Numbered from the stretch's first letter, positions 1 through 8,228 are shown. The stretch: DNA of 64,000 bases from Bacillus gobiensis (GCF_001278705.1 NZ_CP012600.1:2542190-2606189), one strand, 5' to 3'. The notes: generated by a model from the sequence alone, not told the origin. Program-made: numbers and translations.

Positions 1-540
1 CCCGTACTCAATTCCATTATGAACCATTTTCAAAAAATGCCCGCTGCCGCTTTCCCCGGCATATAAGTATCCGTTTTCAACACAAATATCGCGAAAAACC
101 GGCTCTACAGTCATAAAGGCTTCTTTATTCCCGCCAATCATTGTACAAACACCGTTTCTGGCTCCATCTGTTCCGCCGCTCGTTCCTACATCAAGAAAAT
201 AAATGCCTTGGTTCAACAGCTCCTCCGCTCTATGTACAGATTGTTTATAATGGGAATTCCCTCCGTCAATAACTATATCCCCTTCACTTAATAACGGTTT
301 GAGTTCAGAAATCACATTGTCGGTAATTGCTCCTGCTGGAACCATAAGCCAAATCACTCTTGGAGTTGACAGACTTTCAACCAATTCAGAAATGGTTGCA
401 GCTCCTCCTGCACCCTTCCTCGAGAGATCTTCTACCGCCTCCTGATTGATATCGTATACAACAACTTCATGGCTGTGATCTAATAGGTTTAAAGAAAGAT
501 TAAACCCCATCTTCCCTAATCCAACTACTCCAATATTCAT
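1..540 (-). CDS. gnd: 6-phosphogluconate dehydrogenase, decarboxylating (short GntZ/YqeC type), 3' part cut by window edge
   Basis: The first 180 codons of an NAD(P)-dependent 6-phosphogluconate dehydrogenase are visible, starting at ATG 540 and running off the left edge. The N-terminus is a Rossmann fold with GLGKMG. DGGNSHYK is the substrate-binding signature, DVGTSGG and CTMIGG follow, and the catalytic segment ends in KMVHNGIEYG with the essential Lys and His. The spacing fits the short (about 300 residue) GntZ/YqeC type rather than the 470-residue Gnd; that assignment is from memory of the families. The enzyme converts 6-phosphogluconate to ribulose 5-phosphate. It is divergent from an RpiR-type regulator and lies near gntP, so a role in gluconate use is likely. 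Confidence 0.9.
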   Translation of the reverse strand, partial: MNIGVVGLGKMGFNLSLNLLDHSHEVVVYDINQEAVEDLSRKGAGGAATISELVESLSTPRVIWLMVPAGAITDNVISELKPLLSEGDIVIDGGNSHYKQSVHRAEELLNQGIYFLDVGTSGGTDGARNGVCTMIGGNKEAFMTVEPVFRDICVENGYLYAGESGSGHFLKMVHNGIEYG

Positions 541-556
541 AATGATCCTCCCACCT

Positions 557-570
557 GAAATTTTTTTTCA
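557..570. promoter_or_regulatory. candidate RpiR-family operator, copy 1
   Basis: The 14-mer GAAATTTTTTTTCA lies just downstream of the predicted gnd -10 box. The identical 14-mer recurs at 619-632, and 13 of its 14 bases recur inverted in the gntP promoter. Identity is seen directly; that the adjacent RpiR-type protein binds it is inference. Confidence 0.5.
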
Positions 571-580
571 TTCTCTCTTC

Positions 581-608
581 ATTATATAAAATTTAAAGTA
601 AATTGCAA
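581..608 (-). promoter_or_regulatory. gnd promoter
   Basis: On the minus strand TTGCAA (603-608) and TATAAT (581-586) are 16 bp apart. The -35 overlaps the cre site at 603-618. Confidence 0.55.
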
Positions 609-618
609 TCGTTTTCAA
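603..618. promoter_or_regulatory. cre site (CcpA box) between gnd and rpiR genes
   Basis: TTGCAATCGTTTTCAA fits the consensus WTGNAANCGNWNNCAW at every position. It covers the -35 of the gnd promoter, so glucose repression by CcpA is expected. Confidence 0.75.
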
Positions 619-632
619 GAAATTTTTTTTCA
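619..632. promoter_or_regulatory. candidate RpiR-family operator, copy 2
   Basis: Second exact copy of GAAATTTTTTTTCA. It sits at the -35 position of the regulator's own promoter (extended -10 TGCTATACT at 645-653), which suggests autoregulation. Confidence 0.5.
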
Positions 633-687
633 CAAGAGGAATTATGCTATACTTTCTTAAAAGAAAATAAAGAGGGGATCAACGATT

Positions 688-1533
688 ATGGCACAGAACT
701 GCTTATCAAAAATTCGGTCATATCATGTGAAATTTAGTGAAAAAGAAAAAAAAATTGCCGATTATATATTGAAAAATCCAGAAAATATTATTCATAACAC
801 CATTAATGAAGTAGCAGAAGATCTCGGAGTCGCCGATGCAACCGTCTTCCGCTTTTGCAAACGATTAGGTTTTAAAGGCTACCAGGCTATGAAAATCGCA
901 CTTGCTTCTGAAATTATGACACCTATGCAGCAAATCCATGAAGAAATCACAGAACAGGATGATGAAAAACATATTGCCGAAAAAATTTTCAGATCCAACA
1001 TACGAACGTTGGAACATACATTGCAAATCCTCGACAAGGATAGCCTAAAAAAAGCTGTTGATCTAATTCTTGCCGCAAACCGAGTAAATTTTTACGGAAC
1101 AGGCGGCTCAGCTGTGATCGCGATGGACGGATATCATAAGTTTGTCAGAACGGGCATCGCAACCTTTGCTTTTATCGATTCCCATTTCCAATTGATGTCC
1201 GCCTCTCAATTGACACCAAACGATGTGGCAGTGGTTATCTCCCATTCGGGAACGAATCGAGATACGATCAATATTTTGAAAGTTGCAAAAGAAAACGGCG
1301 CCAAAGTAATCGGAATTACAAGTTTTCCGAAATCTCCAATCGGACAAGATGCAGATGTCGCGCTTTTTACAAGCTCAGAAGAAACAGAGTACCGCTCCGA
1401 AGCACTAGCCTCCAGAATCGGGCAATTAAGCTTGATCGACGCTTTATACGTCAATGTTATGGTTTTAAACAAAGCAGAGGCAAATCATACGTTAGAGAAA
1501 GTAAGAAACGCGATTTCCAATACACGCATATAG
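688..1533 (+). CDS. MurR/RpiR family transcriptional regulator of the gluconate genes
   Basis: A 281-residue protein with an N-terminal RpiR helix-turn-helix (about residues 1-77, with ATVFRFCKRLGFKGYQAMK) and a C-terminal SIS sugar-phosphate binding domain (about 125-255, with FYGTGGSA and VISHSGTNRDT). Its length is usual for the family. ATG 688 has AGAGGGG 10 bases upstream. It stands between a 6-phosphogluconate dehydrogenase and gntP and is flanked by the repeated A/T-rich operator. The likely effector is a phosphosugar such as 6-phosphogluconate; that is inference. In B. subtilis a GntR-type repressor does this job, so the regulator class differs here. An extended -10 at 645-653 gives it its own promoter. 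Confidence 0.85.
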   Translation: MAQNCLSKIRSYHVKFSEKEKKIADYILKNPENIIHNTINEVAEDLGVADATVFRFCKRLGFKGYQAMKIALASEIMTPMQQIHEEITEQDDEKHIAEKIFRSNIRTLEHTLQILDKDSLKKAVDLILAANRVNFYGTGGSAVIAMDGYHKFVRTGIATFAFIDSHFQLMSASQLTPNDVAVVISHSGTNRDTINILKVAKENGAKVIGITSFPKSPIGQDADVALFTSSEETEYRSEALASRIGQLSLIDALYVNVMVLNKAEANHTLEKVRNAISNTRI

Positions 1534-1536
1534 ATA

Positions 1537-1570
1537 AAAGGTGAACCTTCCAATAGAAAGTTCACCTTTT
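1537..1570. terminator. bidirectional terminator between regulator and gntP
   Basis: Arms AAAGGTGAA (1537-1545) and TTCACCTTT (1561-1569) are followed by T-rich sequence on both strands. It separates two convergent genes. Confidence 0.8.
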
Positions 1571-1579
1571 CTGACTTCT

Positions 1580-2929
1580 TTAAACAAAGACGTCGAGGAT
1601 TAAAATAAATACGAGTGAAGCAACTGCGATAATCGTCTCTAAAACAGTCCAAGTCTGTAACGTTTCTTTTACCGACATTCCAAAGTATTCTTTAATCATC
1701 CAGAATCCGGAATCGTTTACATGAGAAAGGATCAGGGAACCTGCACCTGTTGCCAAAACAAGCAGTTCAAGATTGGCATCAGGAACAAGTGCAGCGATCG
1801 GCGCAACAATCCCCGCAGCTGTCATCATCGAAACAGTTGCTGATCCAGTAGCAACGCGAATCATTGCCGCAATTCCCCAGCCTAAGATGATCGGAGAAAT
1901 ATTGGATTCAGTCGCAAGCTCGGCAATGTATTCGCCGATGCCGGAATCAAGCAGCACTCTGTTAAATGCTCCGCCTGCACCGATAACCAATAGAATAGTA
2001 GCGGTCGGAGCTAAACAGTCATTGGTAAATTTCAAGATCGTTTCCCTGTTTAACCCACGGAAAAAACCAAGGCTAAAGAATGAGTAAACGGTTGCAATTA
2101 ATAATGCAACAACTGGGTCGCCTAAAAATTTCAATACTTGAAACAATCCGCTATCTTTTGAAAGGGCTAAATCAGCAATTGAGGAAGCTAGCATTAAAAA
2201 TACTGGAACCATTACCGTAAATACAGTGTTAATAAAACCAGGAAGCTCCTTTGCTTCTTTATGCTCGGCAAGCTGATCGCCAATTTCTTTCGGTGTTGTT
2301 TTATGAATGCGCTTACCAATCCATTTACCATAAACAGGGCCAGCAAGAATAGCAGTAGGCAGCCCTACAATAATCGCGTAAAGAATCGTTAATCCGACAT
2401 CCGCCTTAAAGATTCCCACAGCAGCCATTGCGGCCGGGTGCGGCGGTACTAGACCATGGACAACGGATAAACCGGCTACTAGCGGAACACCGATCGTAAC
2501 AAGTGATACACCAGTTTGACGGGCAATTGTGAAAACCAAAGGGATTAACAAGACGAATCCTACTTGGAAAAACACCGGAATACCAACAATAAAGCCGACA
2601 AACATCATAGCCCAATGGACATTTTTTTCGCCAAAACGAGAAAGCAGCGTTTGTGCGATTCGCTCAGCGCCGCCTGACTCAGCCATCATCTTTCCAAGCA
2701 TCGTCCCGAGAGCCAAGACAATTGCCAGAAATCCTAATGTATTCCCCATACCGGTTTTTATCGAATCAATAATTCCGGGCACTTCTGGTGAAGGAGCCAC
2801 AAGCGGCATTCCTGTTGCAAGTCCGACACCAATAGCAGTAACGATAAGAGAGACAAACGGATTTAATTTTGCAACCGTTATCAATAACAAAAGTACAACA
2901 ATTGCAGCTAAAACGATCAGCAGTAACAT
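1580..2929 (-). CDS. gntP: gluconate:H+ symporter, GntP family
   Basis: A 449-residue, strongly hydrophobic permease with about 12 membrane segments over its whole length. Family features include an N-terminal segment rich in Leu/Val followed by KLNPFVSLI, then GKMMAESGGAERIA and the HGLVPPHPAA loop typical of GntP permeases. The C-terminal half has LGWGIAAMIRVATGSATVS and LSHVNDSGFW. It imports gluconate with protons across the cell membrane. ATG 2929 has AGGAGG at a good distance. The promoter, one cre site and two operator-like motifs lie just upstream. The gluconokinase that would act next is encoded near 62 kb, not here. Confidence 0.93.
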   Translation of the reverse strand: MLLLIVLAAIVVLLLLITVAKLNPFVSLIVTAIGVGLATGMPLVAPSPEVPGIIDSIKTGMGNTLGFLAIVLALGTMLGKMMAESGGAERIAQTLLSRFGEKNVHWAMMFVGFIVGIPVFFQVGFVLLIPLVFTIARQTGVSLVTIGVPLVAGLSVVHGLVPPHPAAMAAVGIFKADVGLTILYAIIVGLPTAILAGPVYGKWIGKRIHKTTPKEIGDQLAEHKEAKELPGFINTVFTVMVPVFLMLASSIADLALSKDSGLFQVLKFLGDPVVALLIATVYSFFSLGFFRGLNRETILKFTNDCLAPTATILLVIGAGGAFNRVLLDSGIGEYIAELATESNISPIILGWGIAAMIRVATGSATVSMMTAAGIVAPIAALVPDANLELLVLATGAGSLILSHVNDSGFWMIKEYFGMSVKETLQTWTVLETIIAVASLVFILILDVFV

Positions 2930-2968
2930 AAGAAATATCCTCCTAGTCTAGTTATCCAATGTCGTCAA

Positions 2969-2982
2969 TGAAAGCACTTTCA
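2969..2982. promoter_or_regulatory. cre site of gntP
   Basis: TGAAAGCACTTTCA is one base from the perfect palindrome TGAAAGCGCTTTCA. It begins about 12 bases downstream of the gntP -10 box, a place where bound CcpA would block transcription. Confidence 0.7.
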
Positions 2983-2993
2983 GTGATAAATAG

Positions 2994-3022
2994 ATTATAT
3001 GAAAAAAAATTTTTTAAATCAA
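2994..3022 (-). promoter_or_regulatory. gntP promoter
   Basis: On the minus strand TTGATT (3017-3022) and TATAAT (2994-2999) are 17 bp apart. The spacer contains the operator-like A8/T6 tract (3000-3016). Confidence 0.65.
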
Positions 3023-3046
3023 TAGATATTAAAAAAAATTTTTTAA
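3000..3046. promoter_or_regulatory. two A/T operator-like palindromes at the gntP promoter
   Basis: TGAAAAAAAATTT at 3000-3012 is, on the minus strand, 13 of the 14 bases of the motif at 557-570 and 619-632. A second palindromic tract (TTAAAAAAAATTTTTTAA, about 3029-3046) lies 14 bp further upstream. Such tracts could also simply be bent DNA. Confidence 0.4.
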
Positions 3047-3271
3047 TGTCGATACACCATTGATGAATTCTCAATAATTATCGTGATAAATTAATGATAA
3101 AATCGCTTAGCCAAAATTTGCAGGTAATCAGCAGCAGGGATAACAAACAAGTACTGTCCGACCACAAAAAATGACATAATAGGGCGCTCAGCTGTTAAGA
3201 CATTTGAGCTCATCTTCGCTACTTTTTATTATTGTAAAAATTTATTATATAAATCGCCGTTTACAAACAAA

Positions 3272-3310
3272 AAAGCATATCTGCCGTCATTTTAACCGGC
3301 GATATGCTTT
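3272..3310 (-). terminator. terminator of the BCCT transporter gene
   Basis: A near-perfect stem (AAAGCATATC with GATATGCTTT, extended by GCCG/CGGC) ends in TTTTTTG on the minus strand. The stretch 3050-3271 between it and the gntP control region shows nothing I can identify. Confidence 0.85.
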
Positions 3311-3318
3311 ACGATGCT

Positions 3319-4833
3319 TTATGATGATTTCTGTTTTTTCAGCTTGCCAATTCCAAATTCCTTCGCTTCCTTCTTAAGAGCTTTTAATAAGCTGAACGTC
3401 ATTAATGCCATAACAACCGAAAACGGAAGAGCTGCAATAATCATCATGTTTTGCAAGCCTTGCAAGCCACCTGAATAAAGAAGGACGAGTGCGATAGCAG
3501 TTAGCAATACACCCCAGATGACTTTAACGAAATTGGTTGGATTTTGAGATCCGTCTGTCGTCATCATTCCTAATACGAAGGTTCCTGAGTCAGCAGAAGT
3601 AATAAAGAACGTTCCGACCAGAATAATCGCAAGTATCGATAAAATCGCACTCATTGGGTAGTTCGCGAACACGCCAAAGAGAGATTGCTCTGTAGCCAGC
3701 TTCGAGATTGAAGCGACTCCGTCATGTTCAAGCAGCATTGCTGCACCGCCAAATGTAGAGAACCAGATAAACCCGATGACAGAAGGAACGAGTAGAACAT
3801 ACACAACAAATTCACGTATGGTGCGTCCTTTTGATACGCGGGCGATAAAGACTCCTACAAAAGGAGACCATGCAATCCACCATGCCCAATAAAAAATTGT
3901 CCAGCTGTTGATCCACGTACGATGCTCTTCATTAAGCGGGGCAATGCGGAAGCTCATGTTAATTAACTGCTGCATATACGACCCAATGGTATCTGTGAAT
4001 ATATTTAACGTAAACACTGTTGGACCGAATACAAACGTAATGATTAAAAGAAGAAATGCAAGGATCATGTTGACGTTGCTCAGAATTTTGATTCCTTTGC
4101 CTAAGCCCGTTAATGCTGAACCGACAAATAAAACAGTAACCACTAAAACGATAAGGAATTGACTCATAAGATTGGATGGGACTCCAAATAAATATGACAA
4201 TCCTCCGTTTATTTGCACGGCCCCAAATCCAAGTGTCGTTGCAACACCAATCACAGTAGCAAGAACAGCGATAATATCAATGACTTTACCGGCAATTCCA
4301 TCTGCGTACTTTCCAAGAATCGGCTTCAACGTGGCACTAATTAAGCTTTTTTCACCTTTTCTGAAGGTAAAGTACGCTAAAGATAGCGCGATGATTCCAT
4401 AGATCGCCCAAGCGTGAATTCCCCAGTGGAAGAAAGTAAACCTCATTGCATCTTGCATGGCTTGCTCTGTTCCCGTTTCTCCCGTTGGAGAACTAATCGC
4501 ATAGTGGCTGATCGGTTCGGCTGAACCATAGAATACCAAACCAATCCCCATTCCCGCACTAAAGAGCATCGCAAGCCAGGTTGGTCGTGAAAACTCAGGC
4601 TTGTCCTCCTGTTTCCCAAGTTTAATCCGGCCAATCGGACTCACTAATAAAAACAAACAAACGGCGACAAACACCGTAACAACAATTAAATAATACCAGC
4701 CAAATGAATTTGATATATACAATTGCATACTGGTGGTTATGCTTTCAAGGTCAGCAGGCATCACAATCCCAGCAAGAACAAGAAGCACCAGTATGGCTAC
4801 AGAAATGTAAAAAACTGTTGAAACATTTTTCAT
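3319..4833 (-). CDS. opuD: BCCT family glycine betaine transporter (OpuD-like)
   Basis: A 504-residue betaine/carnitine/choline transporter with about 12 membrane segments. The BCCT signature is clear: GMGIGLVFYGSAEPISHY in the third segment region and the Trp-rich segment WAWWIAWSPFVG that forms the substrate pocket, followed by RVSKGRTIREF. It imports compatible solutes with sodium as osmoprotectants. Length and sequence fit OpuD of B. subtilis (512 residues). It is transcribed alone with its own terminator. A GAAGGGAG ribosome site lies rather far (about 15 bases) from ATG 4833. The damaged OpuC operon at 16-17 kb would have had an overlapping role, so this may be the main betaine route in this strain. 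Confidence 0.9.
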   Translation of the reverse strand: MKNVSTVFYISVAILVLLVLAGIVMPADLESITTSMQLYISNSFGWYYLIVVTVFVAVCLFLLVSPIGRIKLGKQEDKPEFSRPTWLAMLFSAGMGIGLVFYGSAEPISHYAISSPTGETGTEQAMQDAMRFTFFHWGIHAWAIYGIIALSLAYFTFRKGEKSLISATLKPILGKYADGIAGKVIDIIAVLATVIGVATTLGFGAVQINGGLSYLFGVPSNLMSQFLIVLVVTVLFVGSALTGLGKGIKILSNVNMILAFLLLIITFVFGPTVFTLNIFTDTIGSYMQQLINMSFRIAPLNEEHRTWINSWTIFYWAWWIAWSPFVGVFIARVSKGRTIREFVVYVLLVPSVIGFIWFSTFGGAAMLLEHDGVASISKLATEQSLFGVFANYPMSAILSILAIILVGTFFITSADSGTFVLGMMTTDGSQNPTNFVKVIWGVLLTAIALVLLYSGGLQGLQNMMIIAALPFSVVMALMTFSLLKALKKEAKEFGIGKLKKQKSS

Positions 4834-5235
4834 AATTTAAATTAAAAACTCCCTTCATTGAAATATTCGCAGAGGGCTTTACTTCGGAGAACACTAAATA
4901 ATAAACACAACTTTTTTAATGAAGTATAGTAACTAACCCTTAAGATTGCGTTAATAAAATCCTTAACTAAATCATTGTCACTTAGTTAATATTCCTCATC
5001 TAAAAAGAGACAACCTAGAACTTTGTTACCAATCCGAGCCCTTAGTAGATTGTCCTTCTTTCGGTTATTCAGTCATACTGTTTGGCTGTTTGTTTTTTGT
5101 TTGCTTGTTTTTTCCTTATAAACTTGTTGCTCCAGTGCTTTCTTCAAGGTAAATAAAGGCGAACAGTTTCTGATTATACAATAAAAAATACTAAATTGTC
5201 TTTCCATATAGCACATTTTCAGGCTTTTTCTCAAA
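4834..5235. other. intergenic region upstream of opuD
   Basis: No gene is visible in 400 bases. It holds one perfect 8-bp inverted repeat, TTAACTAA (4963-4970) and TTAGTTAA (4982-4989), and a possible minus-strand -10 (TATACT) near 4923-4928. The repeat could be an osmoregulatory operator, but nothing proves it. Confidence 0.35.
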
Positions 5236-5538
5236 TTATTTTGCTCTTTTCATTTGGATATACAGCTCATCAAACTGATTCGCCAATTCGAAATCTAATA
5301 CGGTCAACCCTCTTGCCTGCCAGGATGTAAGCTTTAACGTAACGACTTTATAATCGATCGAAATAAAGGGATGATGATTGATTTTTTCAGATGTGTCAGC
5401 CACCCCTTGCACAAATTCAATTCCGTTTAAATATTCGAGAAATCTGTACTTTCTTACAATCCATTTTTCGTCAGTTAGCTTCCATTCTGCGACTTTTGTT
5501 AACTGTTCCTGGATTTCAGATTCATTTAGTTTTTTCAC
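5236..5538 (-). CDS. pterin-4a-carbinolamine dehydratase
   Basis: A 100-residue protein matching the PCD/DCoH family over its whole length. The active-site block [13 protein letters not shown] carries the two His residues, followed by [17 protein letters not shown] with the conserved Trp and Asp. The family dehydrates 4a-hydroxytetrahydrobiopterin to recycle pterin cofactor. No aromatic amino acid hydroxylase is visible nearby, so the substrate here is open; many bacterial homologues serve in pterin or molybdopterin metabolism. It is a single gene, and its ATG is 120 bases before the terminator of the following nitroreductase gene. Confidence 0.9.
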   Translation of the reverse strand: MKKLNESEIQEQLTKVAEWKLTDEKWIVRKYRFLEYLNGIEFVQGVADTSEKINHHPFISIDYKVVTLKLTSWQARGLTVLDFELANQFDELYIQMKRAK

Positions 5539-5614
5539 AATGTATCACTCCAAATTAATTACTTACAAATAGTGTATCAATTATTACGGAAAACAACTTT
5601 TTTTGAAAAACAAA

Positions 5615-5644
5615 AAACTGACAACCAAAATCGGCAGTCAGTTT
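5615..5644 (-). terminator. terminator of the nitroreductase gene
   Basis: Stem AAACTGAC/GTCAGTTT with a T-rich tail on the minus strand, directly after the nitroreductase stop. Confidence 0.8.
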
Positions 5645-5658
5645 GTTCAATAATGATG

Positions 5659-6405
5659 TTAATTTTTATTCATGTTCTTTTCTTTTACGTACTGTGAAAA
5701 GAATTCAACAGGTGTTTTCATTTTGAACATTTCAATATTTTTACTTGACCAAGTGCCTATACGATTATTTTCGGTGCGGGTCTGATAATATTCATTCATC
5801 CGCTGATCATATTCTTCAATTAATTGATGTAGCGAATCAGTCTTATAAGCATTTTCAAAATAAACGGATGTCATTGGCAGACGCGGCTTTATTTCCGGCT
5901 GTTGATCAGGGACCCCAATTGCAAGACCAAATAACGGGATGACGTATGGAGGCAATTGAAGAATTTTATCAAGTTTGGGTAACTCTTTTACTATCCCTCC
6001 GATAATAACGCCTCCCAATCCCATGGATTCTGCAGCTAACAGTGCATTCTGTGCAGCGAGAGATGTGTCCTGCACGGAAATTTGGTAAAAAAGTGTACTC
6101 TCTAACATTTCTTCCATTTCCTTTTTATCTTCTGCAGACGCCAATACTGTTAATCTGTAGAGATCAGCGCAAAAAATAAAAAAATGCCCATTTTTTTCTA
6201 CGTACTCTGATTCAGTTATCTTGCCCAATTCTTTTTTTATAGCAGGATCAGTAATTCCTATTATTGAGTATGATTGCATAAAACTTGAAGATGGTGCCAT
6301 TTGTGCTGCTTGAATAATTGTTTCAATTTGCTGCTTTGTTACTTCATCTTCTTTAAATTTTCGAATCGACCGATGCTCCATCATTTTCTTAATTACCGGA
6401 TTCAA
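5659..6405 (-). CDS. nitroreductase family oxidoreductase (NfsA/FRP type)
   Basis: A flavin-dependent NAD(P)H oxidoreductase. The N-terminal MMEHRSIRKFKEDEV is the FMN-contacting signature of the NfsA/FRP group, QAAQMAPSSSFMQSYS follows, and GLGGVIIGGIV near the middle is the second FMN loop. I place the start at TTG 6405, which has AAGGAG 11 bases upstream and gives 248 residues, the usual size. The ATG at 6462 would add 19 residues, has no ribosome site, and would put coding sequence across an operator palindrome. It is divergent from a MarR-type regulator with twin palindromes between them, so induction by electrophiles or quinones is likely (inference). Confidence 0.85.
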   Translation of the reverse strand: MNPVIKKMMEHRSIRKFKEDEVTKQQIETIIQAAQMAPSSSFMQSYSIIGITDPAIKKELGKITESEYVEKNGHFFIFCADLYRLTVLASAEDKKEMEEMLESTLFYQISVQDTSLAAQNALLAAESMGLGGVIIGGIVKELPKLDKILQLPPYVIPLFGLAIGVPDQQPEIKPRLPMTSVYFENAYKTDSLHQLIEEYDQRMNEYYQTRTENNRIGTWSSKNIEMFKMKTPVEFFSQYVKEKNMNKN

Positions 6406-6426
6406 TTGACTCTCATCTCCTTTTTG

Positions 6427-6439
6427 GTTTCCTGGAAAC
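6427..6439. promoter_or_regulatory. candidate MarR operator, palindrome 1
   Basis: GTTTCCTGGAAAC is a perfect 6-bp-arm palindrome in the region between the nitroreductase and its divergent regulator. It lies close upstream of the nitroreductase TTG start. Confidence 0.65.
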
Positions 6440-6466
6440 AATTTTGGATTCCTTATTGTCAAAAAT

Positions 6467-6479
6467 GTTTCCAGGAAAC
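6467..6479. promoter_or_regulatory. candidate MarR operator, palindrome 2
   Basis: GTTTCCAGGAAAC differs from the first palindrome only at the central base and is centred exactly 40 bp away. It ends just before the -35 region of the regulator gene, whose -10 (TATAAT) is at 6504-6509. Confidence 0.65.
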
Positions 6480-6544
6480 TTTATTCATTCATTGAATTCT
6501 TGGTATAATGAAACAATCAATCATGACTGGTTGGAGGATGAAAG

Positions 6545-7063
6545 ATGAGACGCTCGATAAGCAGGAATTCACTCGAAGAAAATACATTAGAACAAATTAA
6601 AAATGAAATAGAGACTTCACTCCTGGCAATCATGCTTCGTGAATCAAAAGAGGGTGAAGAAAAACAGTGGTTAATCGAACACTGTACGAATGAAGGTTTA
6701 GTTAAGGTAATACAACAGATGACTGTACTCATGCTGCATATTCTGGACGTCATTGGTGAATGTGAGCCCATAAACGGCATTTCAATTTCGAAAAAATTTG
6801 GGACTCCTAAAGGAACTGTGTCTAAGATTACCTGTAAGCTCGTTCAATTAGAATTGATTTACGCTAATTATCTTGAAAATAATAAAAAAGAGATTCTTTA
6901 TTGTACAACCTCTCTCGGGAAAGAGCTTTTTCAGCTGCACCGAGAATTGCATAAACAGATTGACGATAATTTCAAAAATTTCCTAAAAAAATATGATAAA
7001 AATGAACTGGAAACAGTAACTAACTTTCTTAAAAACATTGCTCAAACATCGTTTATGAAGTGA
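6545..7063 (+). CDS. MarR family transcriptional regulator
   Basis: A 172-residue winged-helix protein. The central part (about residues 60-125) has the MarR fold: a helix with VIGECEPINGISISKKFG, the recognition helix TPKGTVSKITCKLVQLELI, and a wing with KEILYCTTSLGKELF. An N-terminal extension of about 40 residues and a long C-terminal helix form the dimer interface. ATG 6545 has GGAGG 7 bases upstream. An out-of-frame ATG at 6538 is too close to the ribosome site. It is divergent from the nitroreductase gene, and two GTTTCCWGGAAAC palindromes lie between them. Repression of both genes by this protein is the natural reading. Confidence 0.85.
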   Translation: MRRSISRNSLEENTLEQIKNEIETSLLAIMLRESKEGEEKQWLIEHCTNEGLVKVIQQMTVLMLHILDVIGECEPINGISISKKFGTPKGTVSKITCKLVQLELIYANYLENNKKEILYCTTSLGKELFQLHRELHKQIDDNFKNFLKKYDKNELETVTNFLKNIAQTSFMK

Positions 7064-7095
7064 AGAAGCCTATTTATTATAGGTCTTCACAAATA

Positions 7096-7136
7096 AAAAA
7101 ACATGATTAACCTTCATCGGTTAATCATGTTTTTTT
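7096..7136. terminator. strong bidirectional terminator
   Basis: A 12-bp perfect stem (ACATGATTAACC with GGTTAATCATGT) is flanked by A7 and T7 runs. It serves the MarR gene and possibly ssrA from the other side. Confidence 0.85.
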
Positions 7137-7188
7137 ATATAAATATCGTTCGAATAATTGTTTCGTAATTATCCACCTAACATATGTA

Positions 7189-7553
7189 TGGTGGAGACGG
7201 TGGGAGTCGAACCCACGTCCAGAAACATCGATTACTTAAGCGTCTACGAGCGTAGTCAGCATATTCGCTTGTTCACTCATCCTCGTGCCTGCCGACAAGG
7301 CGCGGCGGTGAGCTAGTCTGTTGATCTCTTCTTACGCACCCAGACTAGTACGTAAGCGTAGCCTACTTGGATGTGCTCCTCACAGACACATAGGCAATGT
7401 CAGGAAGAGCTCGCTGCGTTTATTAGGCAGCTAGTGCTACGTTTTGGTTAAAACTTTTAGTTTTGCCAGTTATATTTATATGCGTGTTAACGAGATCGCC
7501 TCTCGGCTCGCAACCTAAGCTCGATCCATCCCTGTCGAATCCGTAACGTCCCC
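7189..7553 (-). ncRNA. ssrA: transfer-messenger RNA (tmRNA)
   Basis: The minus strand begins with GGGGACGTTACGGATTCGAC and ends with the tRNA-like T arm GTGGGTTCGACTCCCACC and an encoded CCA at 7189-7191. The tag reading frame occupies 7423-7467 and encodes GKTKSFNQNVALAA after the alanine supplied by the RNA. It rescues stalled ribosomes with SmpB, which is encoded just upstream. In B. subtilis the tag has Asn at the fifth position (counting the alanine), where this strain has Lys. The total length of 365 bases is usual. Confidence 0.97.
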
Positions 7554-7601
7554 ATGATAAGGGAATACGGGAAAAGAAAGATCTTACCCTGCTATGTGTA
7601 T

Positions 7602-7630
7602 AGTATAACAAAATAACTAGTGGGTTTCAA
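7602..7630 (-). promoter_or_regulatory. ssrA promoter
   Basis: On the minus strand TTGAAA (7625-7630) and TATACT (7602-7607) are separated by 17 bp, about 48 bp ahead of the mature 5' end. tmRNA therefore has a promoter of its own in addition to any readthrough from smpB. Confidence 0.75.
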
Positions 7631-7672
7631 ATGGTAACGAGTGTAAATAAAATCATACTTTTAGAACGTAGC

Positions 7673-8143
7673 TTAGAACCCTTTTTGCCGTTCCCGAAAC
7701 GCTCGGTCAATTTCTCTTTTGGCCGCTTTTTGCTTTAAATCCTCTCGTTTATCATATTTTTTCTTTCCTTTTCCAAGTCCGAGAAGAACCTTTACAAAGC
7801 CATTTTTCAAGTAAAGCTTAAGTGGTACAAGCGTATAGCCCTGTTCTTTCGTCAAACCGATCAGCTTATTAATTTCTTTGCGGTGCAATAACAGCTTCCT
7901 TGTTCTGAGCGGATCATGGTTATGGATATTTCCTTGCTCATACGGGCTGATGTGCATGTTGTGAAGAAATACTTCGCCCTGATCAATTTTGGCAAAACCA
8001 TCCTTTAAATTTACCCGACCGGCACGTATTGATTTAATTTCTGTTCCTTTCAGAACAATTCCGGTTTCATATGTTTCTTCTATAAAATAGTCGTGATTTG
8101 CTTTTCTGTTTTGGGAAATTACTTTCCCTTCTCCCTTTGGCAT
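7673..8143 (-). CDS. smpB: SsrA-binding protein SmpB
   Basis: A 156-residue protein matching SmpB end to end. It has the beta-barrel core ([27 protein letters not shown]), the central [22 protein letters not shown], the [21 protein letters not shown] strand and the basic C-terminal tail [20 protein letters not shown], which enters the mRNA channel of the stalled ribosome. It binds tmRNA and brings it to the ribosome. A GGAGG site precedes ATG 8143. The gene sits between rnr and ssrA, the usual Bacillus order, so these three quality-control functions are linked. RNase R also degrades the mRNAs released by trans-translation. Confidence 0.97.
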   Translation of the reverse strand: MPKGEGKVISQNRKANHDYFIEETYETGIVLKGTEIKSIRAGRVNLKDGFAKIDQGEVFLHNMHISPYEQGNIHNHDPLRTRKLLLHRKEINKLIGLTKEQGYTLVPLKLYLKNGFVKVLLGLGKGKKKYDKREDLKQKAAKREIDRAFRERQKGF

Positions 8144-8228
8144 CCAAAAAACCTCCTAATGCAATACCCGTTAACAATAGTCTTATTTTAGCAAAGATAT
8201 GTTTGTCCTACAATTTCCAAGGTAAAGA

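Noticed and set aside
7423..7611. Protein-coding frame ending in NQNVALAA
   Set aside because: It is the tmRNA tag frame extended backwards through the tRNA-like part and promoter.
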